Below, in pieces: positions 1 to 12,381 of a DNA stretch of 64,000 bases. Location of the stretch: NCBI RefSeq assembly GCF_030463565.1, contig NC_134652.1, positions 8,893,897 to 8,957,896 of the forward strand, read 5' to 3'. A program made the translations under genes and the position numbers. The DNA is from Pelecanus crispus. Lineage: Eukaryota; Chordata; Aves; Pelecaniformes; Pelecanidae. The notes beneath the pieces were generated by a model. The model did no database searches, was not told where the DNA came from, and was given only the letters and a program-made list of their open reading frames with translations. Position 1 is the first letter of the stretch; each line of letters opens with the position of its first letter.

Positions 1-689
1 TAAAAAAAGTCTTTCAAGAAGTGCTTGTTAGAATTGCTTCTGCATGCTTCCTACTCCAAAGCATTGTGTCTCTGCTTGTAGAAATGAAGGATATTGACAC
101 AGTAACCTTGTACTATGAATGAAACGATCATTTCTTTCAATATAGTAGTTTATCTAGATCAAACAGGTCTCTTGCTCACTTATGCTCAACTTTTATGTTT
201 TAGGACTGTCTGTTGTGCTAAGCACTCTTGCTGATCTGTTCTTTGTATACAGCAGTCACGTAAAGACAGCTTGCGTGCTGTCTTGATAGAAGTAGGATAC
301 GTGACTGAATTCCTCTGTGAATTTTCAGCACAGTTACGTCTCGTGTTCTTAACAAAATTTAAACAGAGCAGAGCCTTTTCACATTAGTTCTATGCACAGT
401 AATAGACATTGTCATACAATGACACACAAATCATACTACAGCTTCAGTGTAAGGGAGAATACCAGTCATCAACTCCTATATATTATTTCATCCAAATTCA
501 CCTTCTAGTGGTAGTTTTTATAGATATAGTGTCTCACCTGCTACTGTGCCAAGGAGATAAAATGCAATAATCCACATTCCAACCACCTAAAGCAATTGAA
601 TATACAGGTTAAGCATTTTATTTAGAGTGATTTGTCCTTTTTAAAAGAGTGTAATACAAAGAGAAGTGCAAAGACCTGCACCTGATGAG
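1..689. other. No gene seen; AT-rich sequence
   Basis: AT-rich, with stop codons in all frames and no recognisable repeat tail or exon. I see nothing to annotate. Confidence 0.5.
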
Positions 690-910
690 GAATAACCTCA
701 TAGACCGGTCGGTACACACTGGGGACCCACCAGCTGGAAAGCAGCTTTGCAGAAAGACCTGGAGGTTCTGATGGACCCAAACTTGACCACAAAGCAGCAA
801 TATGCCCTTGCAGCAAAGGCAGCCAGTGGCATCCCATGCTGCATTGGGGGTGTTGTCAGCAGGATGAGGGAGGTGATCCTTCCCCTCCACTCGGTTTTGC
901 TGTTCTTTAC
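690..910 (+). mobile_element. Old, degraded CR1 LINE fragment (reverse transcriptase 3' part)
   Basis: The plus-strand frame from 747 reads like the CR1 ORF2 C-terminal region: QKDLEVLMDPNL, then AAKAASGIPCCIG, then MREVILPLHSVLL. This parallels [13 protein letters not shown]...[10 protein letters not shown]...[12 protein letters not shown] in the well-preserved copy at 55.7 kb. The fragment is truncated at both ends and has many substitutions, so it is older than the 21.7 and 55.7 kb copies. It has no coding function. Confidence 0.75.
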
Positions 911-2260
911 ACTTCTTGCACAGTGTTGCATGCAGGTTGCTGAGGGAGTGAATCAGATCATGAGCTCCTGACTTTTGCCAGCCATGAGGAGATAGGTGGG
1001 AGATGTGGTAGAAGACAGTGATACCTGGAACTTGGTGAAGTCTGCATGCTTGACAGCTTTTTTAGGCTGTTTGTGCTGCTCTTAACCAGGGCTCCTTGCA
1101 TTTCTGCACCTTTGTATCCCCTGCTTTTATTCAGATTCCTTTCCTCTGCACTTCCCTCACTTGGCTTTCCTATGGCAGGGATTCCAGGTATTTCACCATT
1201 CTCCTCCCCTCCCGTTTGCCTCATTCACTGTTCTCAACTTCCTCTTCTTCTAGATGTTTCCTATGGCACCTGCCTCCCATGTTTGCTTTTCTTGTAAAGC
1301 AAAAATTTTGAACTCTGACCCCTGGCCACTGAGATCTTTAGTAGTAATTAAGAAAAAATGGTAAATTTAGTAGGTATAAGTCTTGCTATGTGGGAAATTG
1401 TGTCCAAGGGATATTTTTAGAGATTTGGCAATGTGAAAAATCTTCAAAACCAGTGCTTCAAAGATCATTGATGCTACCAAACGCTCTCATAAACAAAAAA
1501 GAAACAATTGGGAATTTCACAGAATTTGTCCTTGAAGTTGTGTGTTCGATGTCAGACAGGAGGCATATGTGATCTACCCATGTGCTTTTTTGGTGGAAGT
1601 TGGATTACTTGGCTGTAATGACATGGTTTCCTAACCAAGCCAAATGGGATAGGTCAGAGTGCAGAGAGTGTGTCTCTGAGCACTCTCTAATCAACTCTGA
1701 AGTCCCTGTGTGGTAATAGCTTGTTGTTTATGTGGTAGGGCAGAGGAGCAAAGCTGAATATCTAAGCAGTGAGCCAGAGCTGCAAAGTGCAGAGCTGAGA
1801 GGAATCATGAAATTTCCTTGGAAATACAATTCCTTTCCCAACTCTAATATATCCATTGATGTAGTTAACAGAGAAGAAAACTAGCTGCTCAAGGAGAGTG
1901 GAAAGCAGAGAGGAAGTCTGGCAGTGAGTAAGAGTAGGAGGGAAAATGATCAGGAGTTATTCTAAGCAGCTGGTGACAGGCAAGTACAGAGGGGTCCTAA
2001 CTGTCAGCCAAAAGGAGCACCTCCATTCAGCTGGAATATCTGTCAAGAAGTACCCATCATCATGATGAGAACCTGATGACAATGCAGGAAAATCACAGAA
2101 GATGTGGCTTATCAGATGAATTGGAGAGCTCAGTGGGATTTGTTTATATTTAATGGAGGGCTCTCATACTCCGGAGATGTATAGTCCATGTCGGGAACAC
2201 TACAGCAGGAAGGATGGTGTCATTTCTTTTCAGACCCAAAGTCTGAAAGGCAGCTAATGA
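911..2260. other. No gene seen
   Basis: Single-copy-looking sequence with short chance open frames on both strands. None resembles a known domain and no splice-flanked exon was recognised. Confidence 0.45.
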
Positions 2261-2398
2261 GTAATGATTAGCTCAGTTGGTTAGAACACGGCACTAATAA
2301 TGCCAAGTTCACAGGTTCAATCCCTGCTTACTGCAGGGGGGTTGGGCTCGATGATCTCTCAAGGTCCCTTCCAACCCAAAGCATTCTATGATTCTATG
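2261..2398 (+). mobile_element. tRNA-Ile-derived SINE with CR1-type 3' tail (TguSINE1-like)
   Basis: The head (about 2261-2330) keeps a tRNA-Ile architecture: A box TAGCTCAGTTGG, an anticodon loop CTAATAA with anticodon AAT, and B box GGTTCAATCC. The 3' end (2336-2398) is a CR1 tail with the CCTTCCAACCCAAAGCATTC motif and ATTCTATG repeats. By my count it matches 58 of 63 positions of the tail of the CR1 copy at 34069-34131. A pol III promoter head joined to a LINE tail is the standard design of a SINE mobilised by that LINE's reverse transcriptase. It resembles the SINE type described from zebra finch, but the subfamily name needs a library search. It is not a functional tRNA gene: the acceptor stem does not pair and a CR1 tail follows. 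Confidence 0.85.
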
Positions 2399-5300
2399 TA
2401 TGATGACAACTCAAGAGTAATGAAAATGTGGGAGGTTGTTGCCAAATAAAAGTGATCAGTAGTTTCCTTTCAGAGGTTCTTCCTTTGAAGGCAGAAAATA
2501 GAAATGAACATGTAGCTAGGTAAGTAATGGAAGATGCAGAAATTTTATTTTTTTTGTGGAACGCTGATTCATTCTGTTATTAAGAGAGGTGTAATTTGGG
2601 TAGGACACAATTTTTTAGGGGGTAGGCTTTCAGTATAGGTCTATGTTAATGACAAAAAGATTGCAAAGGGAGCAAGAAATGATGTCTTTGTAAAAAGACT
2701 TGAGGCAGCATACAATTTGATGGGGGAAAATTCTTTCACTGGGCATTTAAGAGGCTTAGTGCTGAACAAGAGGAACTGGAATGACTTGTTTGTGAATGTG
2801 ATCTCAGCCTAGCCAGTATTGCTGGCAGGAAGGCTGCTGAACGCTGAGCTCAATTGTTGTACTCAATGGACAGAGGACACACTTCTGAAGCAAAACCAGC
2901 ACTAAGTATTTCCAAATTGCTGTTCAGCTCAGGGGGAAAAAAAAAAAAAATTGCAAATATTTGTAGACTGACATCCTAATGTATAAAACCTACACTGGAG
3001 CAGTAGCTGTCCTTCACAATAGGCCATCAAGTCACCTTCCGGACACTGTTGCTCAACCTGTGATTCACGAGCCACTAGTGGATGGTTTGAGACATGAGAA
3101 AGTCTGCATAATGACTGTCAACAGTGTATTTTTAAGTCCCACACATGTACCCACACACCTTCCTTAAGACATACGCACGAACACGCACACATGGTCTATT
3201 CATGAGAAGCAAGCCCAAATCTTAGGGGGCTTGCTTAAATTGCTTAAATTTATTTGCAAATAAATTTAATTATCAGCATTTTTAACCTAATAATATCACT
3301 GCAATATTTTTTTTTAAATTTAAAACAAGATATGTTATTTATCTAATTGCTAAGAATTATACTCACCATTCTCTTATCACCCTTCTTATGTCTTTCCCTG
3401 GTGAGCAGTAACAGGATACAAACCAGCCACTGTTTTCTTTAATGAAGATTGGGCAGCTTTACGCTGAAAAAAAAGTAATAGAAAAGAGATGAAAAACCTA
3501 CAGGCACCTTGGTAAAGGCAATGCCAACATATATATTTATGGCCAGTAGAATGAAGACATGAATTAAAAAGGAATATTACATGCATGGAAGAATTAAAAA
3601 GATGCGATGTTTTTGGTCCATGACTAGATAAAATGGAGCAAAAGGCAATGATGCAGCTGAAGCGAAATGTTTACACTTTTATTTACCAAAACCAGCTGAT
3701 GTTATTCACACCAGACAAAAAGTATTCATGGTGATACCCTGTTCAGACAATAATTCTAGATCTGCTGTAGAACAGCTCCTGGGGATACGTATTTTAAAAT
3801 CATTGGACTTTGGTAACTCATAGCTGAAAACTGTAAAAAAATAAAAAGCTATCAAAAAAAACTATTGACAATTTTTTGTTAAGTTGTTGTTTAATAAGAA
3901 AATTCCAGAGACGTGGTTTGAAGAAAAACAATATGCTAACAAGTAAAAAAAATGGGATGAATGATTTTTCACACCTGTGGAGTTTCAGTCCAATATCAGC
4001 CTGAGGCAGAATAATGAAACGGGATACTCAGTCACGAAAGAAAAATTGTCAAAACTGTTAAAGGATTAAGTTGTGTAATTGAATTCAGTTACATGACATG
4101 ACAAAGTAACACGACACTCTTATAAGATCAGCGTTCTAAGGCTCATGATACTCGGATTTTAATAAGATCTGCTCTGCTACTTGATATTTTGGTTAAGAAA
4201 TTAAAATGATATATGTGCACTACTACAACAGTTAAGTAGATTAAGAATTAAACGCATGGATTAAGTAGATTAAAACTTGAGTAACTATTGCATCTCGGAC
4301 TGTAACGGCAAAGAACTAGAAGGCAGCTCCTGGATTTACAAATACAGTCCTTGCTACTGTGCACCATCGCATCACATCATGATCAAGCTGTGATCATGTT
4401 TTTTTAGCTGTGTTTTTTGACCCGATAGTTAGTTACTCGCTGCTCATGACAGATCATCACTGATGAGGATTTTAGATGAATCAATCCCTGGCATTACACT
4501 GCATGCCAACTTTCAACTCTGGTATTGCCGGACATGAGCTCATACTGAAAAAATACTGACATCTAGACTAAGGGTTTAGTAAGTAAGAAGTCCAGGTCAT
4601 GAATGTTGGATTATTTTTTATTGTTTGGGAAAGTAAATGCTGTCACACCGTGTATCATACAGAACAGAGGTGAGCATCTGAGGAAGCAATAACTGAAAAG
4701 ACCTTTGAAGTCTTGCTATAATGTATTACTAGTGACTTTTGAAGTGCAAAGGAACTTGTTAGTCTTTGTTTCCACATACAAAGATGAGAGAATAGTATTT
4801 TCAGTATATATATTGTATTCAATATATAGGTGGAGTTATTATTTAATGAGTACAGAGGTTTCATTGCTGATGCATGCACAGTTCAAGAGGGAGATTTATA
4901 AATGGAGAAGGTCATCTTGAGAATGGAAAAGAAGGAATGCAGAGCAAGAAGTGGAGAGGACTTTTTAGCCTAGGAGTATGAAGTGTAAATGGTTGTTCCC
5001 CAAAGATATAACCTGAAACCAGAAGAGAAGAAGTGATACTTAGACAAAGCAGTAGTGGTAGAACAAGAACTAGCCATGAAAACAATGCCATCTAGTGTCT
5101 TGTCCTGAAACAGCCATCCAGCTGGAGTCAGAGGGTGAAAAACACAACTAGTGTTAAGACGGGATTTTATCACGTTTTTATGCGACAGTAAGAAGTGGCA
5201 TGTGATGAGGGTTGATGACCTAGACAGTGCCTTCCACTTCTTCAACCTGTGTTTCAAAGAGGCCAAATGGGAAGTTAAAGGGTCACCTCAGTAGCCTATG

Positions 5301-5964
5301 CCAAGGTGGGGAACAGCCTTTGTGAAAATCATTATGTTCAAAACAAGCAGTGGTAGAGCAGCAGCAGCTCATTCTGCAGTAACAACCTGCAGTGCTAGCA
5401 CATTTCCATCTGTCAACAGAGCTAAACATGGCACCTTCTGTCCTTTCAGTCTTACATGGGCTTTCCAATTTTCAGGTCTGCTTTTTCCCCTTCTGTACTT
5501 AAGTTTAAGTTCTCTACCTTCTTTCAAGTCTTTTTATTTTTCACCATTTATAGGGTTTTTTCCATCTTTTCCTGCTTTACCACTCCAACTATACTTCCTA
5601 TATTTCCTGCACTGGCACTGTCCTTAAACAGAGAATATTTTTGTCAGTTCTGTCCTTCCAGTGTTTTATTTTAGCCCTTCATATTTTTCACTAGTTTGGC
5701 ACAGCACTTAGTTAACAGTGTAAAGGCAGCACAAAGGAGAAGAAGCCATCCAGAGTTTAGTGTATAAGCCTTGGGTATAGAAGTTACAGGTTTTCCTGTT
5801 TTCAGCAAATTCTTGCATGGCTTTGAGCCTGAGGCATTTAGAGAATGCTTGCTAATCGCACGCCCAAACATTGTAACGTTACCCAAAATGGTAAAAGAAA
5901 CTAAGGGAAAAAAAAAATATTACAATAGTATCTTTAGGCCTCATAAAGGGGATTATATACATAT
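2399..5964. other. No gene seen
   Basis: AT-rich non-coding sequence with a poly-A run near 2940, a CA-rich patch near 3130-3195 and the palindrome at 3244-3269. Open frames near 4970-5266 and 5298-5627 are low-complexity or lack domain resemblance. Confidence 0.45.
3244..3269. repeat. Perfect 26-bp palindrome centred on ATTTGCAAAT
   Basis: The 26 bases read identically on both strands with no spacer. The centre, ATTTGCAAAT, resembles the POU/octamer core (ATTTGCAT/ATGCAAAT). The flanking arms are AT-only. It could be a dimeric homeodomain/POU binding site or a chance AT palindrome. Confidence 0.9.
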
Positions 5965-6333
5965 TTACTGATATGCAAATACCTGAAAGTACAGTATAAT
6001 CTTTTTTGTTTGTTTTATTTGAATGTAATTTTGTAGAGGTTGTCTGGCCCATTGTTTACAAGTATACAAAGAATACCGTCTTTTCCAGGTACAGTCCCTG
6101 TTCGGTAGCTCAGACACAGTGTTGGTCCAGACTAGCAAATACTGAAAACTGGTAGCACAGTACTGGGCAAAGTGCTGGCGATATGGTGTGCTAATGCAGG
6201 TAGCAGAGTAATTGGCATAATTGGTAAAAGACTTAATTTCATCTCCAGCTCCTCCCCATAAATAGCCCATAGTAGGGTCCTGAATCCGGATGAAGGCTCT
6301 TTGGCACTGCTTCAATACAAAACAAGTAATCAT
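5965..6333 (-). other. Unassigned 122-codon open frame
   Basis: This is the longest minus-strand open frame of the first 10 kb that is not low-complexity. The translation is rich in Cys, Tyr, Trp and Gln (for example YLWGGAGDEIKSF, STPYRQHFAQYC, CKQWARQPLQNY). A CAG immediately precedes GTATTT near its 3' end, which could be a splice donor. I do not recognise any family. It may be a conserved exon, a fossil coding piece or chance. Confidence 0.25.
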
Positions 6334-9300
6334 AAGTAAAAGAGCATCTTGGCATTAGCCAGTCTCCTTCCCTGCTGGCTCTCTAGCTTTTCGGTACAGT
6401 TAAGTTCTCCAGGAGGAAACTGATCTTAATTGAATAGCTCTGAAACCCACAAATTTAACATTACATAAATCAATTTTGAAGGGGAGCAAATACATCCAGA
6501 ACCTTTTGCAGATTTCCTTCTCCAAACCACCCAATATGAAGTAATAACCAAGGCAAGGCAGGGCTCACATATGTTGTCTGGTCTGGGTAATAGAGTTTTC
6601 TTGAGTATCTACTGACCTCTTAAACTGAATCTGAGACAGTGGGTTAGGATATTAACCTGAAATAATGACTCAGAATAGTGATGCAAATTCTTTTCTTGAG
6701 GCATTTAATGTGGGAAGTGCTCCAATAAAAGGTTAGGGAGTATGAAGTTGTACATATATTTGTTCAACATTGGAGGATGCAGTAAGATTTGGGCTTTAAA
6801 GGTGTTTAGGTCAGTTGCTTAGAAATGGTAGACAATCTAAAGAAATTACAGGGTAATAGTAAAGAAAACCTATTAAATATGAAGTCCTTGGCTTCCCACT
6901 TCAGGACTTTGTACAGTATCTGCTCTGATTTCCTAAATAATAGGGTTCTCACCTTGACCCTACACTGCTATTCATACATTTAAGTTTACAGACACAATTA
7001 TGATCATTTAGTCTGACTAGAAGCATCATTAAAAAAAAAAAAGCAACCCAAAAAACCCAAACCACCACCAAACCCAAACCCAAACATGATTCAGTTTTGG
7101 GAGGTGGCTGTGCCAATTCTGTGCTAACTAGGGAGCCTTCAGCTGATTTGCAGCCACCATCTGGCCACTTGTCTGTCTTTCTAGGAGGATCTTCACTGTT
7201 CTTCACGGTTAGGCTACTGTTAAATTTATTCAACTCTAAGACCAACACTATTTGCCTTTTGCCATTTCTGAAGTGCAGAATAACCCTTGCTGATGACTAG
7301 TTCATGTTTCTCTGTATATGGTAGTCTACAAAGTACATCGTTTGCCACATTCTTCCATATTACAGCTCTGTAATTCTTCCTCACTTCCATTCTCCCTTTA
7401 AATCTGCAGTGCTACTAATAATGCTTAATTTTGTAGCCTAACTTATCCTTCTTTTTCATTTCAGCTGTTATTTGTGTTCTTATGCATTCCCTGTAAAAAA
7501 AAAAGTCCAGATTCCTTGTGCAAATACTATCATTTTGTTCTTCCTTTAAAAACACAGGGATGTATTCAGTCTTAAATTACCTTTACCCCACCGAATCCAC
7601 CCTGTTTTCCTAGCTGTGTTACATTATCGCAGCCCAGAAGTTCTCATCTCCTTCTGGGATTTCCTGGAATTGAAAAGTTTTAAGCCTTGTAACTGCTGCC
7701 AGGGTCTCCTCTGGATCACTCTGAGTTCTGCTGTTTGCTTTATGCCCATTGACTCAGACCATACTGTTCAGCCTGCATGTTTTTTTAAGCAGGAGTCCTT
7801 ACAGTCCTCCAGCCCCAACCAGCAGTTAGCAAGGACACTTGCCCAAAAACCCTACCGAGCGTTCAGCCACTTACCACTCTGAGTGCAGAAAGGGTTGCTG
7901 CTTTGCCAGCTCCCTTCAGCCAGCTCCCTGTCAAATCCTTGTTGCTACCAGCTTTTTTCACTTGGAATCAGTCCCATGACGGTGGGTGTGGACCTGCCCA
8001 CATGGTGTCTAATTATAGGCTTCATGTGGGTGAGTGAGAACCTTTGTAAGAATGATACCCTTATTGCTGAATATAACAGATGTTGCCTTTTGTCTCTTGT
8101 CATATCTAATTCATCAAAATTTTCACCTCTTAAAGTTTTGTTATGGGTTTGAAGAAAAGCAAGATGAGGCCGTTTTAACCCTCAAAGGGGTTATTGTATG
8201 GAACATTCACACAGCCAACATGAAACGCTTACCTGTAAGCTCCTGTTACAGGCAATAGGCTGAGCCTCCTCTGCAGGGCAGTTCAGAACAGGAGCTTAAT
8301 TTTGCTGCTCTGTGTCACCCGCTGGAATTCACCAGCTATCTGTTTGTTATCTGTCTGATGTACATGTCCTGTCAAGCAAACCCTTGTACCTTTTCATATA
8401 ATCAAGCCTGTTTATATTTTTTTACAGGCAGCAGGCTAGTTTCTTTTAAAAAGGGGAAGTAAGAAAAATTGTGTAACAACTTAGGGAGAATATAGGTGCC
8501 TGAGCATTTATTAGCTTTTTCTAGTGAACTTACTCAAGCTCCGTCTACCCACTACCATTTTGACTAATCTATGTCCTCTTAGGCCATGTGGGATTCACAG
8601 ATTAGGTGTCTCTGTACCAAGCTTTCTCATCGGTTGGCATACTCTGAATATAACTGGCATCTACTGACAATATCGTGATCAGCTCAGAGCAGAGAAACCA
8701 CAGCCATTCAAATTCAAAATTGTGTCAGGAGGAGGATAGGATGATGATAATCACATCATTCATTTTTTTCTCTGAAATGGCTTTGTGACTTGTCCATCAA
8801 GTCCCAGGTTCTCTTCTGTGCTCTGGAGGTTGTGGGTCACAACAATGTCACAACCCAGATCTTTCAGTTCCTGGGCAAGACCTCAAGTCACTACACTGCT
8901 ATCTACAGGATGGGTGCTGTCTTAATCACCTGTTCAGGTAACTGTATAAGAGCGACTGTCATCCTTATACAAGGAGTGATTCAAGTGCCTAAGGGCAGGA
9001 AGTAACTTGGGTTGAATCTGCAGTTCATAGAAGAAACCAATTTGTGGTCTTGAGGTACATGCATTGCCTGAAAGAAGACATTTCAGAAATAACACCAAAA
9101 GTATGTTTTTCCATACACTGAGCTGTATGTAACACGCTCAGCCTGCTAGTCATTGTAAAAACCAAGTCAAGAGTGTCTGTCGTTCCTTGTAGCACATGGC
9201 ACCGACATGAATGTTTGGATCTAGGTCTGGTTCTTGTTGGTAAAGTGGTGCAAGCAGTGCCGTATATGACAATAATCGTTAGAAAGAAGTCTCAGAGGAA

Positions 9301-10621
9301 TCTGGAGGAAGTGGTGGCTAGTCAGTGACTGGATCTTATATTTAATTACTGCTTACACTGAAGACACATAATTCCAGATAAGACAGAACAGATCTAGCTA
9401 ATAGGAAATTATCTACAGTCTAGTCTGTGTTCATTAACTGGAAGACGGAAATTTGGCAGCAGTTATGGGACCTATATCTCCTTAGATTATGTAGCTCATT
9501 AGATAAGTCTGGGGAGGAATGGGGTTGGGGAGCGACAGAGAAGAGAGAAGGAATGTCATGCTGCCCCATTTGTCAAAATATTGGCATGCAAATTAAAGTG
9601 GAAAGCAGCCAGTGAAGCTGGTGCCTCTACTAATGATGAAACATCTTCAGAAATTGCTGAACATCTTTGTGTGGAAATCAGACCCCTTTGAAATGTTTTG
9701 GTTTTGGTTTTTTTTAGGGGACCAGGATTGCTCGATATGCTCAAATATTTCCACAGAGTTAGTTGTTTGTGTGTGAGTGTTAAGACAGTGCCACTGAGCT
9801 CCCCCCCAGCTACAAAATGAAACAGAAGTCCACGCTTGCAAGAATACCTCCGGGGACAAAGGTACACAAATAGCTGAAAACTGCATTTGGCAAGCATATA
9901 AGTTTACTAACTTTAGTTCACTTTTTGATCTGCTCTGTATGTTGATCAGTGGCAACATGGTCGATGCAAGGGGGGCCATCTACATTTTCAACACAGTTTC
10001 ACTGTCGGTGTGTTTCAGAGGGAATACACAGTGGTGCAGATTAAATTAACGTAGGCCAGTCTGACAAGTCAGAATGAATGGTAAAAAGAATTTCTAGCCT
10101 ATGTTGTAGGGTTTTGAGGTCTAGCTTCTTTTAGGAATGGTCAATTTTTCTGGGTCTGGTTTTATGTCTTAAGAGGAACAGTAGGTTTTTATGGATAGTA
10201 AGAAAAGGCTGGCTTTTGCAGTTGCCTCTGACAATATGCAAGTGAACACACCCAGGTGGTTTTATAAATGTCAGCGTGAGAATTATCAAGGACATAAATA
10301 CATTCTGATAGTAGTGGCCTTCACATAGGTAGGGAAAAGAGGATCTAAAACACTCACTGAGAATCATGTTCTCCAAAGGAATCTCAGCAGCTGTGTTTCA
10401 AGTGCAGCGATATATAAATTACCAAGGCTTTCATAGAATGATAAGTGAATAAAATCATAAAAGCAACATTTCTCTCTCTCATTTCAATTTTAGATTGAAG
10501 ATGGTTAATGACTTTCTTAGCTTGGATGGAGGTCATCTGGGAGTAGCTTTGTGTATTCCATCCCCTAAAGAATTGCTAATGCGTATAGACAAAGACCACT
10601 CACCTTCTTGGAGAATCTTAC
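6334..10621. other. No gene seen; includes an A/C-rich patch
   Basis: Mostly single-copy-looking non-coding sequence. At about 7028-7087 there is an A/C-rich low-complexity stretch with several AAACCC-like units. If the candidate lipase exon at 10622 is real, the missing terminal exon should lie here, but I could not identify an FCS...PC C-terminal motif. Confidence 0.4.
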
Positions 10622-10740
10622 CTTTAGTCTCTGAGTGGCAGAGCCATGAATAAAAGACTTTCTTGATATTTCTGACTCCAATGTGTTCATTCTGGTCAAG
10701 TGAACAAATCTTATATTGCATAGAGGCAAAACCAATTTGC
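10622..10740 (-). CDS. PNLIPRP3: Candidate second PLAT exon (exon 12) of the PNLIPRP3-like gene
   Basis: On the minus strand the frame reads ...YKICSLDQNEHIGVRNIKKV followed by FYSW. This follows the PLAT pattern D-x(n)-[VI]-G-x(n)-NI-x-x-V-x(n)-W seen at the same place in human PNLIPRP3 (DVNVGNITSVQFIW). It ends at a good donor (AAAG|GTAAGA). With acceptor CTAAG|G at 10741 the exon is 119 bp and joins exon 11 in frame (phase 2 in, phase 1 out), 39 codons against about 40 expected. Against it: the acceptor has a poor pyrimidine tract, and it lies 8.9 kb from exon 11. An in-frame join is only one test, so this stays tentative. Confidence 0.45.
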
Positions 10741-12351
10741 CTTAGTGTATCCTTTCCAGTATTGCACAACAGTGTTAAGAGGAATGTTTTGGAAATGATA
10801 AATTTTTATGACCTTCCGTAATACATGCTGTCTGCTAATTAAATCAGTCAAAGCAAGCAAAGATAGTGTTAACTTCTGGTTTTGTGAGCTGGAGACTTGT
10901 GGAGCATAGTATCATTTTAACGAAATAACACTAGGGAAGAATTTTAGAGCAGATGATGAAAGTACCCAAAGACAGAGAGGAGTCAGTAGGGACAGCCAGG
11001 CATTCTTTACAAGTAATGGGCAGAAGTAAAGGGAATAGGGTTAAGCCCATTATTCTGAATGCTTGATCCCCTATTAATGCTAGCATATTAAACTTATTTG
11101 AAAGAAGCAGCTGAAATAAAAGGGAATAACTGTAGATTTTACCTTGGAGATTGAGAGGCAAATGCCTTGAATGTTTAGTTTAATAAAAGAATGGCTCTGA
11201 ACAGCTCGGATACAGACTGGTGGCTCAGAAGAAAGTTAGCTGTCTAGGGCTCTGCACATCTCCTACGTTAGGTCCCAAGCTGTCCTAGTGCGAAAAAAAG
11301 GAAAAGTTATGGCATGAAAAGGGGACTGACACCCATGCCAGCCGGTATTCTCACATATTGCTTACGCTTCCAGTGTTGCAAGACACTTGCCCCATCCAAC
11401 CTTGCAGAAGCTGGGAGAAGAGGTGTGTTTTTCTGCAGCCCAGCAATGTAGGCGTGCTCTGTTTGTGTGAAGGTTGGTGATGATGCATGTTCTTTCCGGA
11501 AGTTTTTAGATCCTTGATAGTTAAAGATAAAGAATGGATTCTTGGCTCAGTTTTATCTTGGAAATATGCCATAAAAATAGATTTGGGCCTGCTATCAACT
11601 TCTGCTTCCTAATTATTTGAAACAGAATAACTTAGAGCAGGTTGGAGACTGTTTGAAATTACGAAGTTACTACAAAAGAAGAGAGCCACGAGTTTTGTTG
11701 AGTCCATGTAGATAGATTTGCTGATAGGTCAGTGAGCAATTGTTTACCTTCCCAGTGGCAACTCCAACCCCAGTCATCTTTGGTTTTGGAAGAATAACTC
11801 AAATGAATGTCGGGAATTCACAAAGATTTTCATTTTTGCTTCTGCCCCAGGAGCCTGCCAAATGTAACTGTTAGAGCCAGGGGTTACACAGAATACCCTG
11901 ACTGCATCAAAGGCTCAGCAAAATCACTTTCCAAAGATTTTATTTTACCTTTTACATAACAGACACACATTTGAGAATTGGAGCCCGCTGAAGGAAAAAA
12001 TCAGTAATTCTCACTGAGGGAAGAGAGTGGGGGAACTGTAGGAAAATAATTTTGCTCCAAAAATATCCAGGAGGAAATGCAAGAGAAGGTAGTGAGGTAA
12101 TGCACCTGCAAGAAGGCTAACTGGGAAAATAGGCTTGCTCCTGGGCAAGTCAGAAAAACTTATCAAAATGCAGCTATGTAGAAAAGAATTAGCTTTTCTT
12201 GGGGAAACAGAATCCTGAAGACAGAAACCAAAGCTGATAAAAAAATCACGTGGGAACACATGAAATACAGATTATCTGGAGAAGAAAAAAAAGCCAGATG
12301 TATTTTTACCTGGAGAAAATTATGGAGTTTCCCCTGGAGTTTCTATAAGGA

Positions 12352-12381
12352 AAAATGGCGGCGAGTCTCCGGGCTATAAAG
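12352..12381 (+). promoter_or_regulatory. YY1-like motif followed by TATA box
   Basis: AAAATGGCGGC (12352-12362) matches the YY1 consensus, and CTATAAAG (12374-12381) is a good TATA box. Both sit in a small CpG-containing patch inside otherwise AT-rich DNA. No recognisable exon follows on the plus strand, so promoter function is speculative. Confidence 0.25.

Noticed and set aside
2261-2334. Functional tRNA-Ile (AAT) gene
   Set aside because: The A and B boxes and anticodon loop are present, but the acceptor stem does not pair and the sequence runs straight into a CR1 tail, so it is a SINE head.
7028-7087. Interstitial telomere-like array
   Set aside because: The AAACCC-like units are irregular and few; it is A/C-rich low complexity rather than (TTAGGG)n.
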